Source of the DNA: Echinococcus granulosus
Lineage: Eukaryota; Platyhelminthes; Cestoda; Cyclophyllidea; Taeniidae
DNA length: 64,000 nt
Direction: 5' to 3'
Assembly: GCF_000524195.1 (NCBI RefSeq)
Contig: NW_020170594.1
Location: forward strand, 15,864-79,863
Shown here: piece by piece, positions 49,126-62,278 of the stretch
Numbering within the stretch: the first letter of the stretch is position 1
Layout of the letters: every line of letters begins with the position of its first letter
Program-made: the position numbers and the translations under genes
The notes under the pieces: generated by a model
Seen by the model: the letters and a program-made list of their open reading frames with translations, nothing else
Database searches by the model: none
Told to the model about the DNA's origin: nothing

Positions 49126-50779
49126 TATTAAGCGTGATTAATTAGGATCCCAAGTAAAAATTTTCTAGAAGTCTTTTTTGCTTGAGGATGGAGTAAAATA
49201 TGTGTAGCAGCCTATGGGCTTAATGCCATACCATACAAACGTTGTAGGCAACAAATTTACCAAAACTTTGGTAAAATAGGTTGGATGTCTAAAAAAGGCA
49301 GAATGCAAAAAATATGTAGCATGGAGGAGGGTGCTTTGTGAATTTAAGCAAAGGCCGTCTTAGAATTAAAGGGTTCAGTGGTAAATTGTATTTAAGGTTA
49401 GGTTAGAACAAAACACATTTAGCCACTAGATCGAGTAGTTTTGTTCCCGATTACTAGTAGTTCTTAATAAGAGCACTGCTTAGACCCTGAATTATTCAAA
49501 TAACTAATTTCTTTGTCATGACAAAGTTGTCATTTCTAGCAATGTCATCACTATTTTAGCAGGTAATGTCGGCATAAAAATTTGGCTGAAATAGTAAACA
49601 AATAGTGGGCAGTGGTCAAAATTTTGTGGCAAAAACGTACACTTTACTCTGCGCGAGTATTTGTAACTAAGGGGAATTCACCTTTGAAAGCTTGCTGCTT
49701 GTTGAAATGTGGCCTTTATCAAGGAAAACAAAAACCAATATTTATTAATGACGTCTTCAAAATTTGGAAAACAAACCCCGTAAAGATTATTGACGTAAAA
49801 CAATTATTGGTTCTTTTGTCAAAGCATCGAAATGGCTCATAGCAGCAAGCAAAATGCATCATCATGCGAATTTTATATCTTCAAACAGTTTTAAAAGAAT
49901 CCTAAAAGCTATCAGTTGCAATCAGTCATATGTTGCTGGATTTAGTAGTCAAAAGCATCTCCTTAATTCTTAGGCACACTTTTCCCCCCAATATTTTCAC
50001 ACCATCAGCATATTTTAATGTGGTTTTAGTGGATAAACTGCATCGTAATTAATCATATGAAAGCGCCTTACAAAAGCTGTAGCCCCCTTAGGCTTTTCCA
50101 AAGACGAACAAAGTCATAGCATTTAGGCAGAATTGGTATTGACGGCGTGAACCAGGGCTTAAGGCCACTGCAATGTCCCGAAGTCTAGCCCACCCGGTGA
50201 AGTTAGTGGCAGAGCACCTAGACGGCTTCTTTACCAAATCCGTGAGTTAGACAACCGATGTATCACAAAAGCATCCCCATATCTCTGCACACGCCCCACA
50301 ATCGACATCCCAGCTCCCAGATAGGGTTGACCCCGATCCAGTTTAGGCCGGTCACTTCTAAACTCCGTTAAGCCTAAGCACCCTTCTTAATTAAGTTTGA
50401 CCTTGGTGAGCGTGCGGTCATCCAGTCAGCTGTTGGATGTTTGGTGAATTCCGTCCAAACTTCTTGCAAAAATGCTCACTCACTCCGCGACTTGGAAGAT
50501 GTCGAATCGCACCCGCTAGTGTTGCAGCACGAGTCTCCGCACGGGAGCCCTCAAACCCATGCAGAACGCTGCATAGCAGGCATTCCCGGCTCCTTCCGAA
50601 AGGATTCTGTTTATTTTTTACGTCCACTATACCAAATGCGCCGCTTTTAAAAATAAAATTCAAGTTATGGGTGTGACACATGACTGGCTGCTGGCGACAT
50701 CAAAAGTTGTTGTGAAGATGTTAATGCATAACAAGGCCGGAGAAAACATCCGTCGCAAGCATTCGAAAGCATCACCGTT
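49126..50779. other. Copy of the spacer 10314-11967
   Basis: The sequence is the same as in copy 1, including the GC-richer part without a recognisable product (50092-50682) and the minus-strand AATAAA at 50615-50610 that would end the receptor transcript. Confidence 0.45.
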
Positions 50780-53700
50780 TCAAACCGCACTCTGACTGAT
50801 TGTCCACCAATCCTCACCCATGGATGGTAATTTTTTCTGAGTGTTATTCAAATGAGACCATGGAGAGCCGGCGGTGTTTTGAGGAGGAAGTGGTGGTGGT
50901 GGTGGTGGTACTGGTAATGGATAGGTATCCTCCACACTGCTCCCGCCACTCGATGACGTATCATTAGCGCTAGGACAGAGCAGGGCCTCATTAGACTCAG
51001 CCATCGGTACAGTTAACATGCCCTGCGACTGCACCGACACCGGTTCTATGGTCTCCTGTTCCGCCGACCGCTCGGGTTTTTCGGGGGCCGCCGTTATCGA
51101 CACTGGCGTTGGTTCGTGGATCACAGGGGTGGAAGACTTGGCTCGAGTTGATGGCGTCATACAACGCATTGCAAACTTCAGCTCTTTCCACATTTCGGAG
51201 AATAGTGCTCCCTAAAATGGGCGATTAAACTTCATCTACTTTCAATTACAATGTGCTCTAAGACATTTTAGTGTCTTCCCACCTGTGATTTCACGCATGC
51301 CTTGTTGTGCACGCAGAATTCGATGACAGAGACAATGAAGGCCCAGAAGAAACCAATGATGAGGAGAACGAAAACACCGCCGACCTGTTCGATGCCGAGG
51401 GGTTTGGCCTCTTTGCTGCCCTCCTTGGCATTAGCACAGGGCTCTGAGATGTTAAACTCGGTCCACCATTTTCGTTTCAACTGGTCCAATGTCTGAGCCT
51501 TCTGCAGCTTCAAAATCGACTCGGATATCGGATCACGATAAGGGGAGCCTTTACGTATGTAAAAGAATTCAAACATGAATGAGGTACATGCAAGCTAACA
51601 AAAATACGCGAAATGTGTGTCTAAAAACGTCATTTGGGGAAAGAGATCAATCCATGACAGGGTTTGAGCTTCAATGTCACTTAACGTGGGCCAATAAATG
51701 TTTTGAGTCGTGCGCTCAGGCTTCAGCTATGCCTATCAACAGACCCAAGCTCCATTTTTAATCTGATTGTTAAATTTCATTGAACATAGCTTTATCTTAA
51801 CATTTTTTTTGTTAAGAACTCACACAAATATCACTTCCACTTGCTTACGATGAGTCCATACGACGAATCTGCAAATCCATCAATGGATATTATGACCTTT
51901 GTGAGGAATCTCTATAAGCAGCGGCGACATTGACATTTGACAGGAACAAGGAATCATTAAAAATAATAAGAGCTTATGCGGAATCGGTTCCATTATTCAA
52001 AAAAACTATTCAGGTTTGCTGAAATTTGTTTAGAGTTTTCAGAAACACTACATGCTTTATAGAATCGGATACAACTCAAAACTACTGTTAAGTTTCAAAC
52101 AGCTTAACATTGAATTGGAGATTTAAGTTAAAAGTGAGTGTAAATGAGCTTAAGAAGCAGAAGTGCACACACTATTTATCCACAATTGGCCCATTGGTGC
52201 TCACCGTGTCGTGCGCTGACACTATCTAATGTACTATTTGCATCCACTTAACTGTTGCTATGTCAACAGTCAGACATAGGAGAGCAGGGGGACAGACGCG
52301 TCCCAAAAAGAAGTACTGACCAAATCACGTCTTAATAAACGATGAACAGTCTTAGAACAAATTATTCAAGCAAAGTGGAACCATACCCTGTTGCAGCCCA
52401 ATGCCATAACCCTTGGAGTCTAGCTGACGGCCAATTTGCATGAGACGGCAGTCGCGTTTGTTGTAGAACTCGTTCCACGATGACTCGAGGACAAAGACGT
52501 AGTCGCCTTTGAGGACGCGTTCAATGCCCTCCTCGGTGTTCTGAACAAAAACATCGTTCTTCGACATAAACTCCCACATCCTTTGGAACACTGGGATTCT
52601 GGAGTACTGGAAATGAAACAGTCGCGCCCTTCAACACATGAAAGTCTGAATATCCTGCAATAGTTTAAATGTTCTTTTAGTAACTTTTCCGGAATTTAAT
52701 TTGTCAATTTATATTAAGGGCAAATTTCATAAACGAGCTTTTGCTGCAAACAGAATATTCCTCTCATTCATTCTGTGCACGATCAAGTCCTAGTAAAGCC
52801 CTTCATTTATGTCCTATGGAATGGGCCAACATCTGCACTTTGAAACGTGACTATTCCTTTGGCATTCAAACAGATTTTAGTTTATTTTAACTTCACTGCA
52901 AAGCGAACGAGAATATATATTGTCTGCCCGCTTGGCCCTTTAATGTGTTTGAGTTCACGGCATCACTCGAGAATATGGAAAGACGGAGCTCCTCTTTCGC
53001 GTACCTTAAAGAAATCGTGACTGGAGCCGGACTGCAGCGTACCGTATTTAATCTTGGTCTGAGCCACGAGGTCTTCCACACTCTCGATGGGCAATTCAGT
53101 CGTGTCAACAGTCAGAAAAGCCGCCAAGTTGGCTGTGTAGGTGGAGATGAGGATCAGCGCAAAGAACCACCAGATGCCCGTCAGTAGTCGTGTGGATATG
53201 GTATGCGGAGCCATCTCCGTACCTAATGGCAATGCACAGAAGAGTTCCGCGTTCAAAATTTAAATCTCAAAAATGTGGTCAGTGCTGACTCGTAGGTGAT
53301 GGAGACATAAGAATTGAAGGAAGGGAAAGAAATAAAAAAGTTAAAGAAGCTGGTTACATTATCAAGAGAGTAAAGGCGGGAAAATTGTTTTCTGACAAAC
53401 TTCAAGATGGTTGGTAAATAAAGAAGTTCTTTGGGAGCAGAAGGTGAGCGAATTTATTTACTTTGTTTAACTTGATGCCCGGGACGAGATGAGCGAGTGA
53501 GCATCGCACATGGAAACTTAAGCTTACCCATTTACGATTTATTAATTGCCATAAAAGCAGGGTAGTACTCGTTTAAAAACCCAAAGCTTGGAACCTGGCC
53601 GAGCTGAAAGTGTCATCGGCTTCGTAGTGTTATTTAGGAGTAGATAAGTAAGCTTATTTTAAAGCAAACAACACGGAGCCTGGATGTGAGCAATCCCAAA

Positions 53701-56700
53701 AAACAGAGGAGCACCTTGATTGAGAAGAGGTGTGATAAAGAACCAGAAACTGCTGAGCACCGTGAATTGATTCTCTTTTTCCTCCGAGAAGGCCTCGCAA
53801 GGATGAGGATTTTGCCACTCGTAGGGACTGAGACGAGCAACCAGGAAGAGCCCAACGGAGACAACGATGTAGGTCGTTATCACGTAAGCCCACACCTGAA
53901 GAGAAGAATGATGACGATGGGGAGTTTACTGAAATTAAGCCTAAATTATTAAACTAAAACCTGTAGTCTCTTCTTATTCTAAAGGAAGATTTATTCCAAT
54001 CTTGGTAAAGTGAGTTAATGTACAAATGATTAAAACAAGCTTTAAGGTGTTGTCGATGAATATAAATAGGGCACGAACATGTAAAATGAGATTATTTCAT
54101 ATGGCAAACAGTTTCGAGCACTGGATATCTACAATGAACACGAAACTAAAAGTCGTTTACCCAATTACCTTATTAATTTAGCTTTGGATTCCATAACAAA
54201 GCCTGCATCTTAAACATTACTAAATCTGAAATAACGCAGCGACCTCTACAAAGCACAACTTTCAGAAAGTCTGCTTCCCCGCGAAATGCGCACACCTTTT
54301 GTTGGAAGCGGAAAAACGAATCACCTGTGACGGATAAAGGGACCCACGTCGAGGTCCTTGTTTACTGATTCCTCTGGTTTGAAACTTAACAGGATCCAAG
54401 CACACTCGCATAAACACCGTTTTGTAACATGTGGGGACTCAATATTAGGCCCTTGGATCTATCTAAGCTTGAAGTGCTACTCGGGAAACGGCTGTAGCTG
54501 ATGGAATTGTCAACACAGGAGAAGGTTTCGACTGCGCCAACTTAGCCACCCGCAGCAGCCACACCATCAACAGAGAACATTGTTAATAGCGTAGTGAAGC
54601 TTCACTATGATCCGGAGGGCAATAACATCCCGTTTGATTCATAGCTTACTCTCCGAGGTGTATCAACGCCCAACCACTCTGAGGCAGGGGATACTACTTT
54701 GATCCAACCCGAGGGCTGCCTGATGTTTGGCAATCCTGCTGTTCTACCCAAGTCACTACATCTAAGACCACGGTCCCAATTTTACACTTGGCATTCTGGC
54801 GTAAACTGCATGAAGTCCATGGCCAGAAGTTTTGGTTTATTGGCTACACAAAAACATATTTATTTGGATAAAAGCTGTCTACATTACCGAACAGTGGCGA
54901 AAGACCCTCAGAAATCCCACCGATGCCCTAGCCTCACCTGGAGAGGCCCTGGCCAAGACTACACCTCAAATTCGCCAGCCCATTTGGTGGGTTATCTTCA
55001 CTTTATTTTGGTGAATATCTCTAATGCGGTCGGAGACGGTGTCTGTGGTCTCCCCTAAGGCCACCAAGTCGCTACAAGTGTTGCGCAGTATCTTCAGCCA
55101 GCGCAGCCTGTCAGAGGAGTTATTCACAAACTAGGAAACAGAGGTCGCTTTGTGGGAATTCTAGGAGTTTTGCGTTAACACGCCAATGCGCATATTTGAT
55201 CTCCACCACTTCGCCTCCAATCCACCAAGCAAGAGAATCTTCACTGACACATTCAAGCGAGCAGTATTGAGGTCAGAAGGGAAAGAAGCAACTGCCGATA
55301 CCGACATTTCCAAAAACACCGAATGACTGTACAGAACCGAGAAGCTCCAAAGGATTTGCATCGGAAGCTTCACCAAAACTCAAAACAGGCAACAGCGACC
55401 AGTTACATCTGAGACGTACAGAGGAACCAGCGGCTCAACATGGTACTCCACAGATGTACATAGTTGTGAACACCGCCTCCACCCTTGGACTATACGTCAA
55501 AGAGAAATGGGTGTAAGAGACCCAGATCGGCCGACTTTCGCGTGCGCACACACTTTACACTCTGCTTACTCATACACGTCGACAGACAGCCATACCGACC
55601 GGACCCAAGGTCACGCGCATCACCACCACATCACAACAACGGGACATTTCCAAAATGGATCAAGCAATGACTTTATTCCGATTATGAGGCTAAAAAATAC
55701 ATAATAAAGTTTGAACGAGCATAAAGTGTCCCTTGCCTACGCCCATTTAGCAGTGGTGTATCAATTTCCCCGAACGGGATAAGATTCCCAGAGGATTACT
55801 TAATAACTCATAAACACAACAGCCAAAAAGCGATCAAGGTCAAGTGAGTCAGTGCATTTTGGAGTAAATTTATCTATCTGGATGAATTTTGTCCGTTGCG
55901 ATTGAGAGAAGAAAAGAAAAACATTCGAGCTCCCTAGCCACTTGATCTCCCGTAGGAATAATGCAATTTGCAAGCTCAACCTAACCTTGCTCAAAATAGA
56001 AGGCAGAAAGGCTCTTTCTTTCTTTCCAGGAATCTGTATTCTCTATGCTTGAAATTCATGCAGGCTGCAGTTTTCGATGCCTTGCTGAAATCTCGGCAAC
56101 AATTAGAGCCAAGTCAGAAGTTAGTTGGTGTACTGATGGTGGACAAAGTGAGCGCCACTTCTAACAAAATTTGCGGATGAGAGAAGGCAGAGAGAAAGCG
56201 CAAAAGGCAAGAGGGCTTCAGGAGAGTTGTTCCAAACTAACTCAAGTTTTTTTCATCCGTGTGTCAAAAGAGACTGGAATAGTAAAATCTCAAGGTCCAC
56301 ATTAAATGGTCGGAAATCAGTCAATGCATTTAATTAGCCCTGAAGAAGTGTGTTTAATTGTATAGGATAAGCCGTTATAACGTTCTTGTAAATCCGACAA
56401 AACAATCCAAGCTGCTAAGTAGCTAGCCCTTCAACATCGGCAAAGTGACACATATGCTATACTTGAGCAATTAGCGCAATCTGTCATCTGTCTGTCAACG
56501 AGCGATTACAAGCTACGATAAATTCGGACATAAAAATGGAATATTGGGAACTTGTGAAAGTGAATGGGTAGTGAGTAACTCACGGTAGGTGAGAGCGGTT
56601 GAAGGAAGGAGAAGATTGAGGGCTTTTGAGTTTTCGGTCGCATGAAAAGGAGACTCCCACCGAGGGTCATAAAGGGCGTACTGAAATCCAGAACCTGCTC

Positions 56701-59700
56701 TCTCTCATACGTAATCGTCAGAGCTGCCACGGCCATATCAGCTTCCTGTCAGTAAAATTGGGACAATTTGTACGAATGCCTTTTGTAAGGAAAACGCCAC
56801 CCATACAGTTGATTGATGTGTGTGTGGTACTCCTGAGGGGATAATGAACGTAAAACAACTGGATTTCAACTTCTTAGCAAAGTAGTGGCTCTTATGCCAT
56901 CCGTTTCTCGATGTTTCCCTAACAGTGTATGGTAAATATCAGTCTGCACCTCGTACTTTTGTCGGTAATAGGCTCGTTAAATGAATCTACCGTGCAACAA
57001 CTTTGGTCACTGTGTTTTAGAGCAGTTTCGTAAAATTTGGAATGGCAAATCAACTAACTTTTGATTGACTACTCTGGTGTTTTTAGTTTCTCACTAGTCA
57101 GCTAGCACATCAGTATCATGGAGGCCCGCTCATTTCATTTTTGCTACAAATGGCGCAACCCTTCACCTTATTTACAACAAGGCCTTTTTTTAAGGGCTAA
57201 AGGTCACCATAATTCCGGGATTAACTCGGACACCACGATGTAGCAAAGTTATGAGCAATTTTTCTGGGAAAAATGGAGGAAGAATGTAAAGCCACTGCAT
57301 CTTACGCCTCTGTGTACTACGCCGACAATGCCGTTGTAGTAGACCTCGCCCGATTCGTTGACGTGACGTGAGCCATAGTGATCCATGGTGATATCAATGG
57401 TATAGTTAAAGCCAACATCCTGAGAGATGAGGTTGAGAAGATCAACGCAGTAGCCTTCCCAGGCATCTGGGGTCTTCAGAGGCTGGCCGTAGGCATCGAA
57501 CTTCTTGGGAATTACAAATGGCGTGTCCTAGAGGAAAGTAGACAATAGAATTTCCAATCTCCAACTACTGAATTAACTCGAAAGAATTACTGCCAATTGG
57601 AGAGATTGGTATCACACTGAATCACCACGCTTACTCACTTTGCATATTTGATTTCGTTCTATGTAATTTGACGCCACTTTCATCTTGAAGGTGGTATGAA
57701 CCCATTGGCGTTTGCGCGATAAGCTAAAGGGTCTACTCGAATCAAGCAAATAAAATGCCTTACCACGATTTAAAACGATGGTGCTTTAAGCCCAGAAATG
57801 TGTAGTACTGGGGACTTTAGGCATGGCAAAAGGATGAAGAGAGTCTTACGCCGCCGACATGACGTACATAAGCAATACAATTCAAGGAGTTACGTACATT
57901 TCGACCATATATTGAGCATGGATTCGTCGTAATTCAGAACACCTAAGTGGATGTTTTCTAATGGTTGGTTATTTACCGTAAAGGACTAGAAGAGGTGCTC
58001 GAATTAGAGGCTGCTGCTCCTTTTACCTTGTATGGTAGGTTTTCAACGAAATAATATCTTAAAATAGTTTTGAGCGGTACTTACTATGAAGATCACGTGA
58101 TGGGCTGAGGCTACAGGCATGGAAGAATTGGCCTTAATCAGATTTTCCCAAAAAATCCATCACATGTTTCTAGCAGTGTCCGAACAACAAAGCTAGATGT
58201 TTGGAAGAGGGGAGTGGGATAGAGTAGGAAGCATAGTTCACTGAGGCTTACAAGAAACAACAAAGGCAGGGGACCTATTCCCCTCATCTGAGTCATCTCT
58301 GAAAGCCCTCATAAGCACTGACTCAGACGGTCCAACAAACATCCCTCCTACGGTCTTACAGCGAGGTGAAGAGAACGGCAATTGGATGCTTTAGTGCTAA
58401 GACCTACGCATACCGCCTGTGAGGCACTGAATTCGCTAATAATAATTGATGCAATCTCAACGAGAGAGGGAGGGATGAAAATAGACCTCCTCATCTGTCA
58501 GCAGCAGCGGGAGGGAGGATAGGCGTTGACACGATTCAGTCGCGCAGACTCGCGAGAACACCATTCCTAAGTTTGGGAATGTCCCCCATCATCGGTGAAT
58601 CATTCGAATAACGGTAGCTCACGCTTCATTGTCGACAAAATTAGCCAAGCCCCGAACACAATCACGTCTCACTACCGAAACCTCCCTCACCATATCAGCA
58701 AATGGGCTGCCACTTCGATGGCGTCATTACAAGTCTGAAGAACAGTGGCACGTTCGTCTTCTTTTCCAAGTCCAGCATTTGTTGGCTGACCAGGTGGCGG
58801 AGAAATATCTCGTAGTCAAGGTTTATAAATTACTGCCATAGATATGAAGCATACCGGAACAGTTGTTACCCTGAGGGTGACCGTTGTAAGCGGCTTCTTT
58901 GGGATCTTCTTTTTCTTCTTTATCGGGTGAGTAATCTGCAGACGATCTCTGTGCGTCCAGTAACCAATCTGAAACGGGGGAAGAATTCTCTTACCTACTA
59001 ATACCAATGTTATTCACTGAAGTTGACTATTCTCCTCTTTCATCACACTTACTTCTTGCAGTCCTGAGTTCTGCAAACTAAGGATACTCATATTAAAGTT
59101 TGACCGATAACTGTGACGATCAAAGAGTATCTGGCCGGTTATAGTGGGGATTTTCGATGAGTTAAACTAAAAGAAAAGAAAAACAATTAAAATATTGTAT
59201 TCTGGGTCCACTTTCACACCATCCCTTTTGCTTATCAATTAGTCGAAGGTCCCGTGATCGCACTTGCATTAAAAGTATTCACCTTATGACCAACACAGGT
59301 TGCACTGACAAAGGCGTAATTCCCCAAAGGAGTGAAGCGATGCAGGAATCTGGAACTAAATTCTGTGATATACTTTTTGTAAAAGATAGCAAAATTTTTT
59401 GACACTCTACCAGCCCCTTCAACCTAGAATCTGCATTTGATAACAAGGTTTATTTCGGTAAAAAAAAATACCGAAGGCGATCAGCTTGCTTAGAGCTGAA
59501 ATTGCGTTTAGGGCCAAGGAGACGGAGGGGGAGGTGAGATACTCACGGGAGGTGGAGATGAGAGGGCGGGCGTTGTGAGGGGATTTGGGTTAGCGAGAGG
59601 CCTATCGCTGCCCTCGCCCACAATGCGGGCAAACCGGGATTGCGGTGATAATTAAGTGCGTAGTTGGTGTTGGTGGTGTGCGCGTTGTCGTGGTGTTTTG

Positions 59701-62278
59701 TTCTGTGCCGAGTGAGCGCGCTAGAGGGTGTGAGCGTGAGAAGAGCCTAGCCTTGCCAAAAACGCCAAATTGCCAAAAAAATGGGATAAAAGTGCAGGAG
59801 AGCTAATAGCTCTCTCTCTCTCTCTCTCTGCCTTGAGATGATGGCAACAAGTGAATAGTCAAGATTTATGAAAAATGGTGCATCACATAGTAGGTAACTG
59901 AGTCGAAGGGAAAGTCAACCAGCACAAGTGTCACAAAGACTAACCCATGGACGATAAAAAGTCCCATGAACCAAGGAATAAATCTGCAAGAGTAATCCGT
60001 AGCAGTGTTGTTAAGTCTATGAAGACTCTCGCACGATGCTGGACATCCGCGATTTATTTGGGGCTTTCACTTGTTTGTATGCAGGTAGCACTGTTTTTAT
60101 ACCAACCGGTGGCATACAGTTTTTAAATGCAATTTTTGTGTGTTTTTACAAAAAGATAAACGCACAAATACGATTGAAGCGACGTTTAGAATACGGAGGA
60201 GCAAAATCGTGCTTACAGCTTTAACCTCTCGCACCAAGCGCTCCCCATGCGGCCAAAAAACAGCACCCTCGCTGTCACAAGTCAGCGCTCCCGGTCGTGC
60301 CGTGATGGGGTCCTTTAAGGTCAAGAGTGTCAGTCCGAACAAAAGCATTGAGTCGTAGATGAGTGACGCTGATGCCTTAATTTTACAAGGAATACACAAT
60401 TAACAAAAGTGCGCCTTGTTGAAATTTTAAGGTCAAGATACAAGGGACCCAATAATATTTTAAAGTAGCACCTTAAATTGGTTTAGGTCAATTCCCTCCC
60501 CTGCGCCTCCGTAGCTCACTGTGAGATGAATAAAGCAGGTCAAAACAATTAAACCACTACGATTAACTACTGAGAGGGATTGTTCTCAACCTCTTACCAA
60601 TTCAAATATTGTGTGCTTTTTCCTAGGGCATTAAGTCCGTTAAAAAGTGAGGCATATTTGACTGAAGGTTAAAAAAATACACAAGGGAAGGTGGAAACAC
60701 TTTACCGTTAGGAATGGGAGAATATCCGAGTACCTCTGTGCGCGCTCGATTTTGTTGATTGTGGAACGGAGATTTTCGACAAACGGACCACGTCCATACG
60801 GCTCGTGAACACCGACGTTGGGTATAATGGAGAAGGTTGATATGCTCGCACCATCGTCTATCTTGAAGGCACTCAAGTCCAGAAGATGGGTATCCTTAAT
60901 TAATGCGAGGACAACTGTAGCTGGTCAAGCATTTGAAAATCTGGTACAACAGATACCCGGCACTGGATCTCGGATTTGCACAAATTAAGCTCGTTTTCTC
61001 TTCCACACATTAACTCTCCTCCAAACCAATTCTCAGTCACCCTCCTCTACAATGGTTTTAAACAAACTCCAGCGTTCTTATTCCGCCCCTTATAAGTGTA
61101 GTTATATATGGGCAAATGCCCAGAGAACTCCCCATTCATCGCGCTGAGACGAGTACTTTAGTTTATTTTAACCCATGGTGCCATGGTTACACACGGTGGT
61201 GAATCTGCCCGTCTGGTGCGCCTTCTACCCGCAATGGTGTCCCTCTGTCATGATTAACGCTTCTTCCAACCACTTTAAACACGAAGTGACGACTCCAAAA
61301 CAAAGTCGTAGGGGGAGCCAGTACGCCAACCTCATAATATCCTCAAACACGATCAGTTGATGCCTTTCAGCTTCAATGTTTGGGTCCAATATTTTAACGT
61401 CTCTCACCTAGGTTATGAAAGCGGGTTGATGAGCTCACCTTTTTTGACTTTTCGGAAACCCTTGCGTGACATGAGCTACGTGCTAACATCAGCAACACTT
61501 TTTATGAATTTCTCCATCTCTAGATGATTAAAAAAACATCTCCAAAACAACTGGAAATATCATACTCTGTGATTACACATTTGAACCTTATTAGCTAACC
61601 GCATTTTGTCTGATAAAATTTGTTCCAAATTGTCAGACGGTAACGACTCGCAACCTTTGAGACAGGAGCTTACCCAGTCGGTGAAGACGTAGTTGTACTG
61701 CTCTCCGGTCATGTTGTGGACGTAAGCCTACAATAAAATGTACAAATGGAAAATCCTGGCCTTATTAACAAGTAAAAACGAGGAACACATGATCTTCCAT
61801 TCTGAGTTTTGAAGATTTTCGAGAAATTGCGAATTTTTCTGAGTGAGTGTTGGTTACGAACAATGGCCACTGAAGGTGCTCACAAATCGTGAGTTAGGGG
61901 ACTTGCACACAAATGTCGGGCCGGTTTCAATGCTAACTAACTGGACTACGCCATGCAGTGGCACAAAGTTTTGAGATTGTTCAACGTGCTTTACAAAAAA
62001 AAACAACAAGTGGACGTTAGAGATCAGTAAAATTGACACAAACAAGCTGAATGTGCGAATAGAACGACAAACACGCTGAGTACCAAAAGAGAAATTGGCA
62101 CTTACCAAAACCAGAAAGTCCTTGGCATACCAGTAGGGGATATCGAGCAGGAAGTTGCGTGCATCGGAGCTTGCCAATTCGGCGACAATGGCTTTCCATT
62201 TGAAACGGTCTGCTCCAAGCGTCCGGATGACCAAAGTACCCTCAAAGTTATTCAACCACGCCGTGTGCTTCACTATGT
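50780..62278 (-). CDS. Ionotropic glutamate receptor, second copy, exons 4-16 in window (5' part outside)
   Basis: The exons visible are 62278-62106, 61727-61674, 60894-60706, 60375-60217, 59166-59053, 58968-58855, 57527-57306, 56745-56584, 53895-53715, 53222-53005, 52606-52387, 51548-51283 and 51211-50780. They are identical in sequence to copy 1 and encode residues 182-1015: the distal amino-terminal domain, ligand-binding domain, channel and tail. Exons 1-3 (signal peptide and proximal amino-terminal domain) would fall at about 64,850-66,716, past the window end, if the duplicated unit continues. Whether this copy is complete cannot be decided here. Confidence 0.88.
53896..56583. other. 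Copy of receptor intron 11 with the decayed gag-like stretch
   Basis: The same broken gag-like stretch is present at about 54562-54802 on the plus strand, with the same stops and shifts as copy 1. Its decay therefore predates the duplication. Confidence 0.3.
57528..58854. other. Copy of receptor intron 9, no gene recognised
   Basis: This is the same sequence as 18716-20042, including the 17-base word shared with the unique region near 31468. Confidence 0.35.
59798..59829 (+). repeat. (CT)10 microsatellite and hairpin, second copy
   Basis: The CT tract (59810-59829) has the same ten units as in copy 1. Microsatellites change length quickly, so equal length argues for a very recent duplication or for one locus assembled twice. 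Confidence 0.8.
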